Source of the DNA: Molossus alvarezi
Taxonomy: Eukaryota > Chordata > Mammalia > Chiroptera > Molossidae
DNA length: 64,000 nt
Reading direction: 5' to 3'
Assembly: GCA_037176705.1 (NCBI GenBank)
Contig: CM073886.1
Span: 11,740,501-11,804,500 of the forward strand
The translations under genes were made by a program, and so were the position numbers. The notes beneath the pieces are model-generated. The model was not told where the DNA came from. It did not search any database and saw only the letters and a list, made by a program, of their open reading frames with translations. Each line of letters starts with the position of its first letter. The first letter of the stretch is position 1. Shown here piece after piece: positions 24,677 to 35,834 of the stretch.

Positions 24677-25883
24677 CTCTGCCAGCGGGCGGGCCATCGG
24701 CATGGCCGCTGCTGAGGGCACCCTGCTTCAGGCCCCTCCTCCCACTAACAGGGCGCTCCCTGTTGGAGGGCCGGTTAAAGATGTCAAAGTCATCACTGCA
24801 GACTCTGGGGGTCACCCTCTGGGCTCTCTCTCCTGATAGGACAGTCCAGCTGCTGGGCCGCCCTTGCTCACGCCTGGGGCCTTTGCCCTTTGCCTCTGCA
24901 GGCCCCTCACCAATGACGTCCTCTGGCAGGCTGTCTGCCCAGTCCAGGGACTTCTCAGGACTCAGCCAGAGGGGTTTGGGCTTCTTGCCTCCCTGCTTCC
25001 TGCCTTTCCCTGTGGCAGAGGGTTGTAGCCAGGACGGGGTTTTCCCTGGTGGCTCAGAGACTTTTCTGCCCGTGAGGTTTTCCAGCTGCTGAATCAGTGA
25101 GAGCTCCCGGTCCGGAGGAGGGCATCCCACAGGGGGCCCGGGGGCAGGGACGCCCGGCTCGCCCTCCACGGGGGCTGGGGCTGCCAACGGGCTGAAGTCA
25201 TCCTCTAACTTGGACAAAGTGTCTTCCGTGCAATCAGGGGGATTCGTCCTTTCGCCAAATGAAGCTCCGGGTGGAGAAGCCTTCGCGTCCAGTGCTGCTG
25301 CAGCCGGTGGCGAGCCCACGACACGGAGCTCCTCGCCCCCGCCTGTGCCGACCACCGCGCGGGCACCGTGGCTGTCCTCCGAGTGGGCGTGGACATCGTT
25401 CTCCATTCCCTCGGTCTGCTCACGGCTCAGGCCGACCACCGCGCGGGCACCGTGGCTGTCCTCCGAGTGGGCGTGGACATCGTTCTCCGTTCCCTCGGTC
25501 TGCTCACGGCTCAGGCCGACCACCGCTCGGGCACCGTGGCTGTCCTCCGAGTGGGCGTGGACATCGTTCTCCGTTCCCTCGGTCTGCTCACGGCTCAGGC
25601 CGACCACCGCTCGGGCACCGTGGCTGTCCTCCGAGTGGGCGTGGACATCGTTCTCCGTTCCCTCGGTCTGCTCACGGCTCAGGCCGACCACCGCGCGGGC
25701 ACCGTGGCTGTCCTCCGAGTGGGCGTGGACATCGTTCTCCGTTCCCTCGGTCTGCTCACGGCTCGGGCCGACCAGGACGGTCAGCTCGGCGGGGGCCTCC
25801 CCATCTCCCTGGCCTAACTGGCCATCAAAGGTGAGGTTTTTGTTGACATAGAGCTTCACATTCTTGGCACCGATGTCAAGATC
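24677..25883 (-). CDS. KATNIP: KATNIP exon 6 of the window: large linker exon with in-frame 84-bp minisatellite
   Basis: 1,207 nt, the largest exon seen, entering in phase 0 and leaving in phase 1 (402 codons plus one base). The acceptor is gttttcag and the donor is gtaagc at 24676. It begins with DLDIGAKNVKLYVNKNLTFD, the last strands of module one. Then come about five copies of a 28-residue acidic/His repeat (see the repeat entry), a Pro/Gly/Glu-rich disordered stretch, a helical motif LSLIQQLENLTGRKV, a Trp- and Lys-rich stretch (PSWLQP, KPKPLWLSPEKSLDWADS) and a basic tail (DDFDIFNRPSNRERPVSGRR). The non-repeat parts read like KATNIP. The central tandem array is the odd part. No stop interrupts it. 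Confidence 0.93.
25347..25777 (-). repeat. KATNIP: 84-bp coding minisatellite inside KATNIP (about 5.1 copies)
   Basis: Successive copies start at 25419, 25503, 25587, 25671 and 25755 (the same phase point each time), with a further partial copy down to about 25347. The period is exactly 84 bp. On the coding strand each unit gives 28 residues, SREQTEG-T/M-ENDVHAHSEDSHGARAVVG plus a linking Leu. Copies are nearly identical. A cga/cgc synonymous difference in the GARAVV codons marks two middle copies, and the most 3' copy has ATG for ACG (Thr to Met near 25405). Because 84 is a multiple of three, copy-number changes keep the frame. The unit is acidic and His-rich, and probably disordered. Near-identity implies recent expansion or homogenisation, or an assembly effect. 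Confidence 0.95.
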
Positions 25884-28800
25884 CTGAAAACAAAATTTAA
25901 CAAAACGAAGAATTTAACAAAATGAAGATGCGTGGCGTCAGACTGAGGATCACATTTCGAAAGCAGAAGGTGAAAAGAGAACGGTGGAAGGCTAGAGATG
26001 CTTGCTCTATAAAAACCACAGCCCTGGGGATGTTAAATAAGGCTCGGTCTCATTTCTGTGGGAAGCTCTATAAATTTACTCTATAAATCAAAGGACTTTC
26101 ACTAAGAGGTGGCCTCAGTCATCTCTGTCATCATGACCTCCTGCTGGGACACCTGTGATCACCTGCTGATTGGTCTCCCTGTGTCCTGCCTCTGGTTGCT
26201 CCAACCTCAACTTCACTTGCCCCTGGAGGTCACTTTCCACCAGAGCAGATGCAGCCCAGTCACCCGCCGTGGGAACCGACCCTCAGGTTCCCTCACTGCC
26301 CACAGCAGCTTTCATTCAAACATGGCCCCTGGGCCTCCGCGGGACAGCTCGGCACGCATGCGAAAGGCAGGCTCCCTGGCTGGGGGGTGTCCTGAGAGCA
26401 GAGCCTGGCACAAGGACTTGGTGGCAGTGAGGTGCTCTCGAGAGGGAGTGGGAAGGGTCAGATAGGGCTGGAGAAACCCCACAAGGTTTCTGAGCTGCTC
26501 GCTGCTGTGGGCAACAGGCGCCTCCCACTGGGCCTCCGAGACACCCACAGACGGTTCTCGGTGCTCCTCCCGAGGCGAAGGTGGGGGCTCTGCTGCCGAC
26601 CGTGCTCCTGGGGCACTGCGGCTCGGGAAAGCCCCCAGCCCAGAGAAGCAGAGCCTGGCAGCCTGCCCAGACTGCCCCACCCGAGTGTCCCACCAGGGCT
26701 GCGCGGCGGGGGCGTGGGCCTGCACTGTAGCAGGTTCTCCAGGTGATTCCTCTGCAATGTGGAGCCTCTCAGGCCAACGGGGTGAATTCTGAACCCCTCG
26801 GCACATGACGGATGATGAAGGGGTCCCTGGCTAGGCTTCCTGTCTTCTCCCCCATCCCGTGCAGGTATTCAGCATTTCTGTGTTCACGAAAATGAACCCC
26901 CCGCCCCCGCTACTGCGCTGCTGTCGGTCCGTCCCCTTACATAAACACATTTTAACAACAGCTGCATGGAGGAACAGAATACATGCCGCATACAGTAAAC
27001 AGTACAATCTACAAGTGTGCAACGTGCTAAGTTTTAACACGTGCACAGACCCATGAAGTCATCTCTCCAGTCAAGATAATGAACAGGTCACCCCGTTCCC
27101 TTGCACCCTAGGCGATCCCTCCCCCGACCCCAGCCCCAGGCAGAACGCTTGGCATGCACACCCACCAGCTCTCTGTCAGGACAGATCAGTCTGCATCTCC
27201 TTTTTAAGGACAAGGAATCGTGCACTCTGCGCCCTCTGGTCAGCTTTTCATTCAGCACAAGCACTTGAAGATTCAGCCACGCTGCAGGAATTAATCGCCT
27301 CCTTCCTTTTCTTGCCGGGCGCCCACCATTTGCCTGCCTTTAGCGCAGACTCGGACAGTCACTGTCCCCGCTGCCCCTCCCTCCTCTTGTGGCCCTGGCC
27401 CCGCTGCCGTCTGGCCTTGAGCTCTGCCTCTAGGGGGAGCCACTTGGCAAGGGCACGACACCTGGCGGAGGAGCTCCCCTGTCAGTCTGGGACAGCTCCG
27501 ACGTCCTCCTGCAGCGCTGACCACTCACAGAGGCTCTTACTCGCTCTCAGAAGTGCCCTGGTCTGCACAGTCAGTGCCAGGGCCCTGGGAGAGTCTCGGT
27601 CCCCACAGAGCAGCTGCCAGCAGTACCTGTGCTGCGGTCCCTCCTCCTGAGTGGTCTCCTGCCCCCGGCTCCGCAGCTCTGCGCTTGCCCGGGCTCCTCC
27701 TGCCTCAGCTGCCCGCCCAGGCGCCTCTGCTGTTCCTCCTCCTCCGCTGGGCCTCGAACGGCTGGCTGATTCCTGCGCTCTCTCACTAGGTGGTCTCACC
27801 CAGGCCAAGGCCTTAAATACCATCTCTGTGGTGCTGACTCCTGATTATTTTCATCTCCATCCCTGACCTCTCCACCAAGCCCCTCGTGACCACGGGACCT
27901 CTCTTCTTGGCTAACAGGTGTGTCAACCTTAGCATGCCGCAAACAGAACTCATAACTCACTTTGCCCACGGCTAGACTCCTCTCTTCTTAAAAGTGGTTG
28001 CCTCATCCAATCAGCAGCCAACATCCCGGGGTCCTCCCTGATTCCTCTTGCTTTCTCGTTCACACAGCCAGGGGCCGGAGTCCCATGCTGACCCTAACCC
28101 TTCCGCACCTGACCTCTTCTCCCGGAACGGGGTGCCCCTCGCCCAGCCGCCATCGCCTCTCCACGAGGCACTGCCTGGCCCCAGCTGGACCCTCGGCGTC
28201 CACTCCACACCGTCACTGGTTCCTCCCCAACACTTTCCACTGAGCAGCCGTCCTTCCAAAACAGCTCTTCAGGTCATGGCACCCCTGCTTACCCCCCCCC
28301 GCCCCGGGATTTTGGACTGCACATCAGCTCCATCCCCCTTCAGTGGCCAGTAAGGCCTCCTGATCTGGCCCCTGCTGACCTCTCCGACCCCTCCCCCTCG
28401 CTGTCTCCCTCCCCCCTCCACTCCCAACACACTGGTCTGCTGGTTCCTTGGCCCTGCCAGCTCGTTCCCACCTTGGGGGTGAGCACCGGCCTGGATGCTC
28501 TTCCCGGCGCTGCCCAGCGGGCCCCTTCTTATCCTCGCCGAGACCACCGCCCCCCGTTCTCCGGAGCAGCCCCTCCTTCCAGGCCCCCCTCTATTCCATA
28601 GCCTGTTTCCTTTCTTTCTTGTCTCTGGTCTTATCAGCCTTTTATTTATTGTCTTCCCCACTCAAAGTTAAGCTCCCAGACACCAGGGGCCCTTGTCCAG
28701 TCTTGTCCAAGGGCCCGGCAGGCAGCTGGCACATAGCAGGTGCTCAACGATGACTGAGGAATCGCCAGTGAACAAACACGGTACTTGTCCCCCGGGGCAG

Positions 28801-30369
28801 CGCTGCTAACAATGTTCTGAGAACTGCCTGGTCAGAAAAATGGCCACCTGTTGGTTTCACTCCCAGATCATTTTCCATCTGCTCTTGGGAAATGGGATCT
28901 GAGACCCAAGAGTGTCCATCTATCCTTATCCCGCCCTTAGCCTTCCTGCAAGCCAGGTGAGGAAGCTCGAACTGAACTCCTAGTTCACCAGCTCATTGCT
29001 CCAGAGGTTTCCGTGCGATGTGGAACGAGCCCATCAAGCCCTTGTGCACCACAGGACTGGGCGCCGGCCACCCACGTGCAGGACGACGGGCTACTACCTG
29101 CCGACCGTCAGCAGAGGCGATTCTCAAAGCTCTCCTTTCTGTGTTTACACGGATGTGTTCTCCGCTCGGCAGAGGCCCAGAGCAGGTGCGTGATGTGAAT
29201 TAATCAGGGAATAGCTATCGTAGAAGGACAGCACGGGCTGCTTTCAGTGACTAGTTCTGCAAAATTACTGCCATGGAAACATCTGGTGAGACAGAAGCAC
29301 TCTCATTTAAAGAGGAGGTGGGGTGGCGGGGAGGCCTTCCAGCCCAGCACAGCCATGAGGTGGGCATTCTGGCTTTCACAGTGCGGGTCTGGCTTCCAAA
29401 TGTGTTTGCTTCCCTTTCGTGAACAGTCTGGAGCATCATCTGACCTCCAGCCGTCTGCTGCCTGGCTCTCACCAGGAGGTCTGGCTGCGAAGGGCCGAGT
29501 GAGGGAAGCGGGTGAGGGCAGGGATGCCACCTCCAATGCCCACAGGGGCCAGGCAGGTAGGATGGGGGGGGCTAGGGAGGGAACCAGGGGAAAGGGTGGG
29601 GTCCCGAGGAGCTGGGAGACTCGTGTCCAGCCTGAGGGTGTCATCTCCAGTTTCCACATCCAGCAGCCCAATGAGCCCTATCTGGTGGGCATGGCGTGAG
29701 GACCGCCCGCGTGGAACTCCGGGAGGGAAAGGAGTGCAGCCAGTGCTCTGGGGATGCCCAGTGTGAGGGAGGACAGGCGGCACGCCTGCGCAGTCCTCTG
29801 AGCCACTCCGCAAGGTGGGCATCAGGGCCTGTCTCACCAACGGGGAAACTGCGTCCTGCAGCTGGGACAGGTGAGCCGCTCCAGCTGGCCCGCCCGAGGT
29901 CACTGCTGCCTCCCTTTGGTCAGGCTGGACCTGGGGACCGCCTCCCTCTGGCCACTGGCAGAATCACCTGCACCCGGTGGGACTAGGAGCCCCGCTTACC
30001 CTCTTCAGTAATTCCCTGAGGACAGTCCTCCCCTGCCCGCACCCGGCTCCCTCCTGGTCGAGGCGATCGCTGTGGGCACTGGGTGGGAGTGCACATGCCG
30101 CGTCCTGCCAGTCTGTTCCTGCATACTCACACATGCCACCGTACCTGTCATCCCACCTCACGGGTGGGGCTAGAGGCCACACAGAGACGCAGGTGTGCAC
30201 CGTGGAGAAAGCGGGGTGGAGGACTCGGAGGTCCACACCCCTCAGCACCCCGCAGTGAAGCTCTGCTTAGTGACGTGTTTGGAAATGGAGCGAGGGGAAC
30301 ATTCTCTTGCGCCTAAGGAGCCAGCCTACTTCCTGCTTTCCAATAACCAGGCCTTCAGGCCCGCGCTGC
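25884..30369. other. First part of the 16.5-kb KATNIP intron
   Basis: Apart from the L2 copy (27830), GC-rich unique-looking sequence with chance frames only. The L2-like tract at about 26130-26330 (clinical-type phrase cttgcccctggaggtcacttt) is too weak to call. Confidence 0.55.
27830..28765 (+). repeat. L2 LINE fragment
   Basis: Has gcaaacagaactcataactcac, ggggtcctccctgattcctc, gtggccagtaaggcctcctg, agttaagctcccagacacca and cacatagcaggtgctcaacg, in L2 order. It is a long but eroded copy. Confidence 0.8.
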
Positions 30370-31498
30370 ATGCGTGTGCGTGTGCGTGTGCATGTGCGCG
30401 TGTCTCTGTGTGTGTGCGCGCGTGTTAGCATGTCTGTGTGTGTTTGAGTGTCTGTGTGTGCGCGTGTCTGTGTGCGAGTGTCTGTGTGCGCGCGTGTCTG
30501 TGTGCGTGTGTCTGTGTGTGTGTCTGTGTGTGTGTGTCTGTGTGTGTGTCTGTGTGTCTGTGGGCGTGTGTCTATGTGGGCGTGTGTGTGTCTGTCTGTG
30601 GGCGTGTGTGTGTGTGTCTGTGCGTGTGTCTGTGTGCGCGTGTCTGTGTGTGTGTGTGTCTGTGTCTGTCTGTGTGCGTGTGTCTTTGTGTGTGTGTCTC
30701 TGTGTGTGTCTGTGTGTGTGTGTCTGTGTGCGTGTGTGTGTCTGTGTGCGTGTGTGTCTGTGTGCGTGTCTGTGTGTGTGTCTGTGTGTCTGTGTGCGTG
30801 TGTGTCTGTGTGCATGTCTGTGTGTGTGTGTGTGTCTGTGTGTGTGTCTGTGTGCGCATGTCTGTGTGTGTGTCTGTGGGCGTGTGTGTGTGTATGTCTG
30901 TGGGTGTGTGTCTATGTCTGTGGGCGTGTGTGTGTCTGTGTGTCTGTGTGCGTGTGTGTGTCTGTGTGTGTGTCTGTGTGTGTCTGTGTCTGTGTGTGTC
31001 TGTGTGTGTGTCTGTGTGTGTGTCTGTGTGTGTGTCTGTGTGTCTGTGTGTGTCTGTGTGCGTGTGTGTCTGTGTGCGTGTCTGTGTGTGTGTCTGTGTG
31101 TCTGTGTGTGTCTGTGTCTGTGTGTGTCTGTGTGTGTGTCTGTGTGTGTGTCTGTGTGTGTGTGTGTGTGTCTGTGTGCGTTTCTGCGTGTCTGTGTGCG
31201 CATGTCTGTGTGTGTGTCTGTGTGTGTGTGTGTGTCTGTGTGTGTCTGTGTCTGTGTGTGTGTCTGTGTGTGTGTGTGTGTGTCTGTGTGCGTGTGTGTC
31301 TGTGTGCGTGTGTGTCTGTGTGCGTGTCTGTGTGTGTGTCTGTGTGTCTGTGTGTGTCTGTGTCTGTGTGTGTCTGTGTGTGTGTCTGTGTGTGTGTCTG
31401 TGTGTGTGTGTGTGTGTCTGTGTGCGTTTCTGCGTGTCTGTGTGCGCATGTCTGTGTGTGTGTCTGTGTGTGTGTGTGTGTCTGTGTGTGCCCGTGTT
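30370..31498. repeat. 1.1-kb TG-rich variant microsatellite
   Basis: An almost pure mix of tgtgtgtg runs punctuated by tctgtg and cgtg variants, unbroken for about 1,130 bp in the largest intron. A block with the variant tgcgtttctgcgtg occurs at about 31177 and again 246 bp later at about 31423, showing higher-order duplication. The tract produces very long but meaningless frames of Cys/Val (plus strand) or His/Thr (minus strand). Confidence 0.97.
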
Positions 31499-34400
31499 TC
31501 CCTGGTGCTGAGAATTTCTTCCTTGCTAACGAGAGTTACTGTTATGCCTTCATGGACGCTGCCTCCAAGTCCCCTTGCGGTGGATCTTCGAAAGGACATC
31601 CTGGAACCGCAGTGGCACAGGGGAAACGGGAGCATCTTCCCGGCCACATCCTAACTTCGTCCAACCACGAGGGACAGTAAGGCAACTTTAATAGCACAAT
31701 GTTAATATTATTTTGATCTAAGACGTGTGATCGGCTTAGCAAGGCCTCTCTCCTCCCTGCCGGTATCGAACGACATGCCTTCCGGCGAGCGCGCAGCTGC
31801 CCGGCACAGCCTGACGGGATGCGGCTCCATTAGGATGACACTTCCGCAGCCACAAGGCACCTTCCCTTGTCCAGAGACAAACGCCTGCCTTGTGCACTGA
31901 CACATCCAAAGAAAACACCCGCAGCAGGGCACTGGCCAGGCCTAAACAGCGAAGGCCACGAACTGTCCACGAAAGCAAACCGCCACGTGCACGAGCTCAG
32001 CTTCATTCACACACAGCCTGTGGGGGCCACCCTGCAGGCGCCCCGTGCTCCGGTGGCTCTGTCACTGACTGGGCGCACCACTGGCCCCACGACCCCGGAA
32101 GAACATGAGCTGCTGGCCTTCACTGCTCTCTGTGCCCAGAAGTGCTGGCTCCAGAACAGGAGGCAAATGGGTGGTGGGCTAATTGGGGAGGCTTAGCCTG
32201 ACCCTGACCATAGGTTTATCAGGGCAAGGGGGACCTTGGGGGTGAGCTGCTGCTGCCCAGAGAGCTACCCAGAGAGGCTCAAGGCTCGACTCTTCCAGGC
32301 AGGCCCTGCCCACCCACCCTCTTTTCCCCTCCTCCTTCCTCACGCTGAGTTGGGGTCCCTCTCTGGGCTCTCAGAGTGGGCCTTGCAACCTGGATCTCTG
32401 CACCTGTTCCCGCTGAGGGCCCACATGTCCGTGCCTGTCTTCGCCTGGACGGAGACCTTCCAGGATGAGGAGCAGGCCTACTCCTGTCTAGATGAAGGCC
32501 CAGCTCTGGGCGCTAAACCTGCTCCTTCTGGGGAGAAGCCCTCAATGGCCTTCCACATGAACCTAGAGAAAACCATTCTTCTTGGAAAAGATGGTGAGAC
32601 ACTGGGACGCCTAACAAGCTACATGCAACCTGCTGTGAGCTGGCTCTGGGCCAAGCACTCGAACATCCAGCACCTCAAGGTCACAGACTCAGAAGACTAT
32701 GGGTGTGGATGGGACCTAACGGACTGGGTCACTAATGGATGGCCCTACAGTTGAATCTACGCCGGTTTGGCCCACAGAGCAGTTAAAAATTTCAGAGCTA
32801 GTTGATTATATCTAAAAATTGGCAGTTTCACATAACAATGTGCATTTCTGGCCTCTCGAAAATCTAGGCCACTGGAGTCAAGGGCCAGAGCTAAGTGATA
32901 GCTGCGCTAGGCACTGAGCTCCCAGTGACCACAGTCCGTCTCTATGGACAGGCATGACTGTGTGGTCAGTGCCACGCAGCCTGGGGATGATGTTAGCACC
33001 AGCACATTCCCTCATCTCTAGAATGAAGCGGACTGCAGTACCCATCTCATGGGATACTGGGTGGAGAAAATGAGCTGATAAATATAAATTCCTTCGAGCA
33101 CCACCTGGCACGTACTATGTGCTCAAGAAACGTGAGCTACCATCCTTGTCTTGCACCCAACCCACTGCCTGGATGTGTGTACCTGCCAGGCCTATCAGCT
33201 CAGGGCTGGCGAGGCCCAGAGGCCCCCGCCCCCCAAGGCCTGGCGCAGCTGTCTCCCCAGTTCCTGTGGAGGCCGGCAGCAGGCATGGGAAGAACCCCAT
33301 CCACTCTGGGGTGGGGTCTAGAATTACCCTCACTGCCTTAGGCCAAGACTCCTCTAGATCTGGTCTGACAACTCAGCATGCAATTCTTGCAATTTCATTC
33401 AACCCAACAAATACCACATGGGCCCTTTGAGGGACCTGGCCTGTGTGGGATGTAGAAGGAGAAAGCAAGTCCAGGCCAAGGGCACAGGCCTCGGGAGCAG
33501 GGGTCTCTGGGCCATGCTAGCCCCGAGCAGCCTACATATGCTCGAAGGACTACATATATCAGCTCACTTATTAAGGGATCCACGCTAGTCTATATAACAA
33601 GGGGTCACAAGCCCAAAGGCTCGTGGCACCACAGCCGTGGGGGCGTGAGGACTATGGTGAGCTGGAGAACAACGCACACGCGTGATCCAGAGTGGGCAGG
33701 GTCACAGGGCTCCAGACAGTGGGTGGCATGTTGTCTGTGTCCCACAAGCTGCACAGCACTCTGAGGGCCAACAGAACATCTGCAGGATGCATGGGGCCCA
33801 GGGCCTCAGAGGCTCAGGAAACAGGCACACCTGTGCCCAGAAGGGCGTGGCTGGGACCACCAGAGGGGCCTGGGTAGGACAGGGTGTGCGGGAGCTCGTG
33901 TGTGGAGAGACTTCAGCGGAACCTTGGCGTTTCCAAAGGCAGGGTGTGGAATGAGACGGGTGGGCGGGCACTCAGGTGCTGGAACGGCAGGAGCAAAAGC
34001 AAAGGAGAGTTTTATGGGGATCAGGAGATAAAAGTTGCCTAAGTCCACAAGGAGGGAAGAACCAGAGAGCTAGTTTGGGGTGCAAGAGTAGAGAGGTCAC
34101 CATCACACAAGTGAGCACCAGTGGGAGGGGTGAGTTGTGAGGACAGCTGTGCCACTGCGCCAAGGAGCGGGGGTGGGGGGGCAGGGCAGTGGGACTCCCC
34201 CAAAGCGTCCAGGTATGGATGTGGCCAGATCTTCCAGTTTCTCCATCAAAGTAAAAAATCCATGTTGTCACATAAAGCCTCCTGATATTTAAATGTTGGT
34301 AATTAATTAAAATAATTTTGAAGACACCATGTGAGCCAGCTGAAATCTGTCTGTGAGCGACCGCTGGAGGACTGGGGCACAGCCTCTGTGGCATGGCTTT

Positions 34401-34859
34401 CCCAGGATGCACTGGGAAGCAGGTGCTGGCCAAGGGCTGTGGCCACCCCGGGGCGCCCTGCAGCTGCGAGGCCTCTCCTCAGCTTGCCCACCGTCACCAC
34501 CCTGGCCCCACCGAACTGGGATCCCCCGGTCCCTTCTGCCCGGGAGCAGCCCAGAGGGTCTGATTCCCAGGCCCAGCACAGCGCCCAAGCGTGGGTGATT
34601 GATAAGCCTCTGCTGGTGAGATGCAGGGACTGAGCAGACGAGGAGGGTGATGAGACAGACGAGCCGCTGCTTGTGGTGAGAGTCCTGCGCAGGCGGCAGG
34701 CAGGAGGGAAGAGGGAGCTGGTTTGGAGGGAGGCAGCTTCGACAATGGAAATGATAGGCCTCAGAGAGGACTAGCAGTGAGGGGCAGAGAGGGGAGGGCT
34801 ATTCGGAGGTGGGAGTCAGGCGCTGCTGCAGACAGCAAAGGAAGTGGAGGCCGGAGTGG
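31499..34859. other. Middle part of the 16.5-kb KATNIP intron
   Basis: Holds a MIR (32985). A 172-codon open frame at 32236-32754 has no recognisable protein content. The stretch 33680-34100 resembles the old unassigned repeat seen at 11385. No exon is supported. Confidence 0.55.
32985..33145 (+). repeat. MIR
   Basis: Has ccctcatctctagaatgaag, acccatctcatgggatactgg and cacctggcacgtactatgtgc. Confidence 0.75.
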
Positions 34860-35620
34860 TGGGCAATCCCACCTCTAGGCATTTATCCAAATGAAGTGCA
34901 GTCACTGTCTTGAAAAGAGATCTGCTCTCCCAGGTTCACTACAGCATCATTTACAAGAGCCAAGGCGTAGAAGCAACCTAAGTGATCAGGGAACGGATGA
35001 AGGAGTGCTGTGTAACGTGCGTGTCTATATTTGTATAAATATAGACATATACATACACATGCACATGTACACAACATGGAATATTATTCGGCCATAAAAA
35101 AGAAGAAAATCTTGCCATTTGCAACAACGTGGATGGAACTCGATGGCATCGTGAATAAATAAAATAAGTCAGAGAAAAACAAATTCTGCATGATCTCATT
35201 TATGTGTGGAATCTAAAAAAAACTGAACTCATAGATACAGAGAGCAGACTGGTGGTTGCCAGAGGCAGGGCATGGGAGTGGGGGTGCAAACTGGGCGAAA
35301 GTGGCCAAACGGTACCAGCTTCTAATTATAAGACGGGGAAGTCCTGGGGGTGGCATGATCCCATGGTAACTACAGTTAATATACTGCATTATATATTTGA
35401 AAGTTGCTAAGAGAGTAGATCTTAAAAGTTCTCATCACATGAAAAAATGTTTGTAACTGTATGATGATGGATGTTAACAAGTTTATAGTGATCATTTCAC
35501 TATATATATATATATACATATATATAGAGGTATATATATATATATCAAGACACTACATTGTACAGCTAAAACAAATACAATGTTATGTGTTCATTAAATC
35601 TCAATGAAAACAAATAATAA
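34860..35620 (+). mobile_element. L1M-type ORF2 end and 3' UTR, plus strand
   Basis: Phrases caacatggaatattattcgg, ccataaaaaagaagaaaatc, gcaacaacgtggatggaact, tcagagaaaaacaaattctgc and ctggtggttgccagaggcagg are the C-terminal ORF2 and UTR of an old L1. An AT microsatellite (about 35503-35546) lies within. Confidence 0.9.
35503..35546. repeat. (TA)n-type microsatellite
   Basis: Two tatata runs joined by catatatatagaggta inside the L1 3' UTR. Confidence 0.9.
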
Positions 35621-35800
35621 AATTAAATGCAGTTTCTCAGTTGTAATGGCCACATTTGAAGTTCTCAATAGCCACCCAAGGCTAGTGGCTACTGTCCTGG
35701 AAAGGGCAGCTATGGTGCTGTTATTAATATCACCGTGGAAAGTTCTGCTGGGCAGCACAAGCCTAGACCACGCCACGCCACAGAAATAAGCCACCAGGGA

Positions 35801-35834
35801 AATCGTTCGTTCGTTCGTTCGTTCATTCATTCAT
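35801..35834. repeat. Tetranucleotide microsatellite, (TTCG)n then (TTCA)n
   Basis: Four to five cgtt units pass directly into three catt units, consistent with CpG decay of one original tetranucleotide array. Confidence 0.9.

Noticed and set aside
25210..25851. Long plus-strand open frames (up to 213 codons) across the coding minisatellite
   Set aside because: They are antisense shadows. A repeat whose unit is a multiple of three stays open in every frame that has no stop in one unit. The minus-strand frame is the one that joins KATNIP exons with correct splice sites.
30267..31680. Open frames of 350-430 codons rich in Cys/Val or His/Thr
   Set aside because: Pure translation of a TG-rich simple repeat, which has no stop codons. 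No gene-like composition.
32236..32754. 172-codon plus-strand frame in the largest intron, considered as a nested or processed gene
   Set aside because: No recognisable family, no splice or poly(A) context, and no domain or A-tail that would mark a retrocopy.
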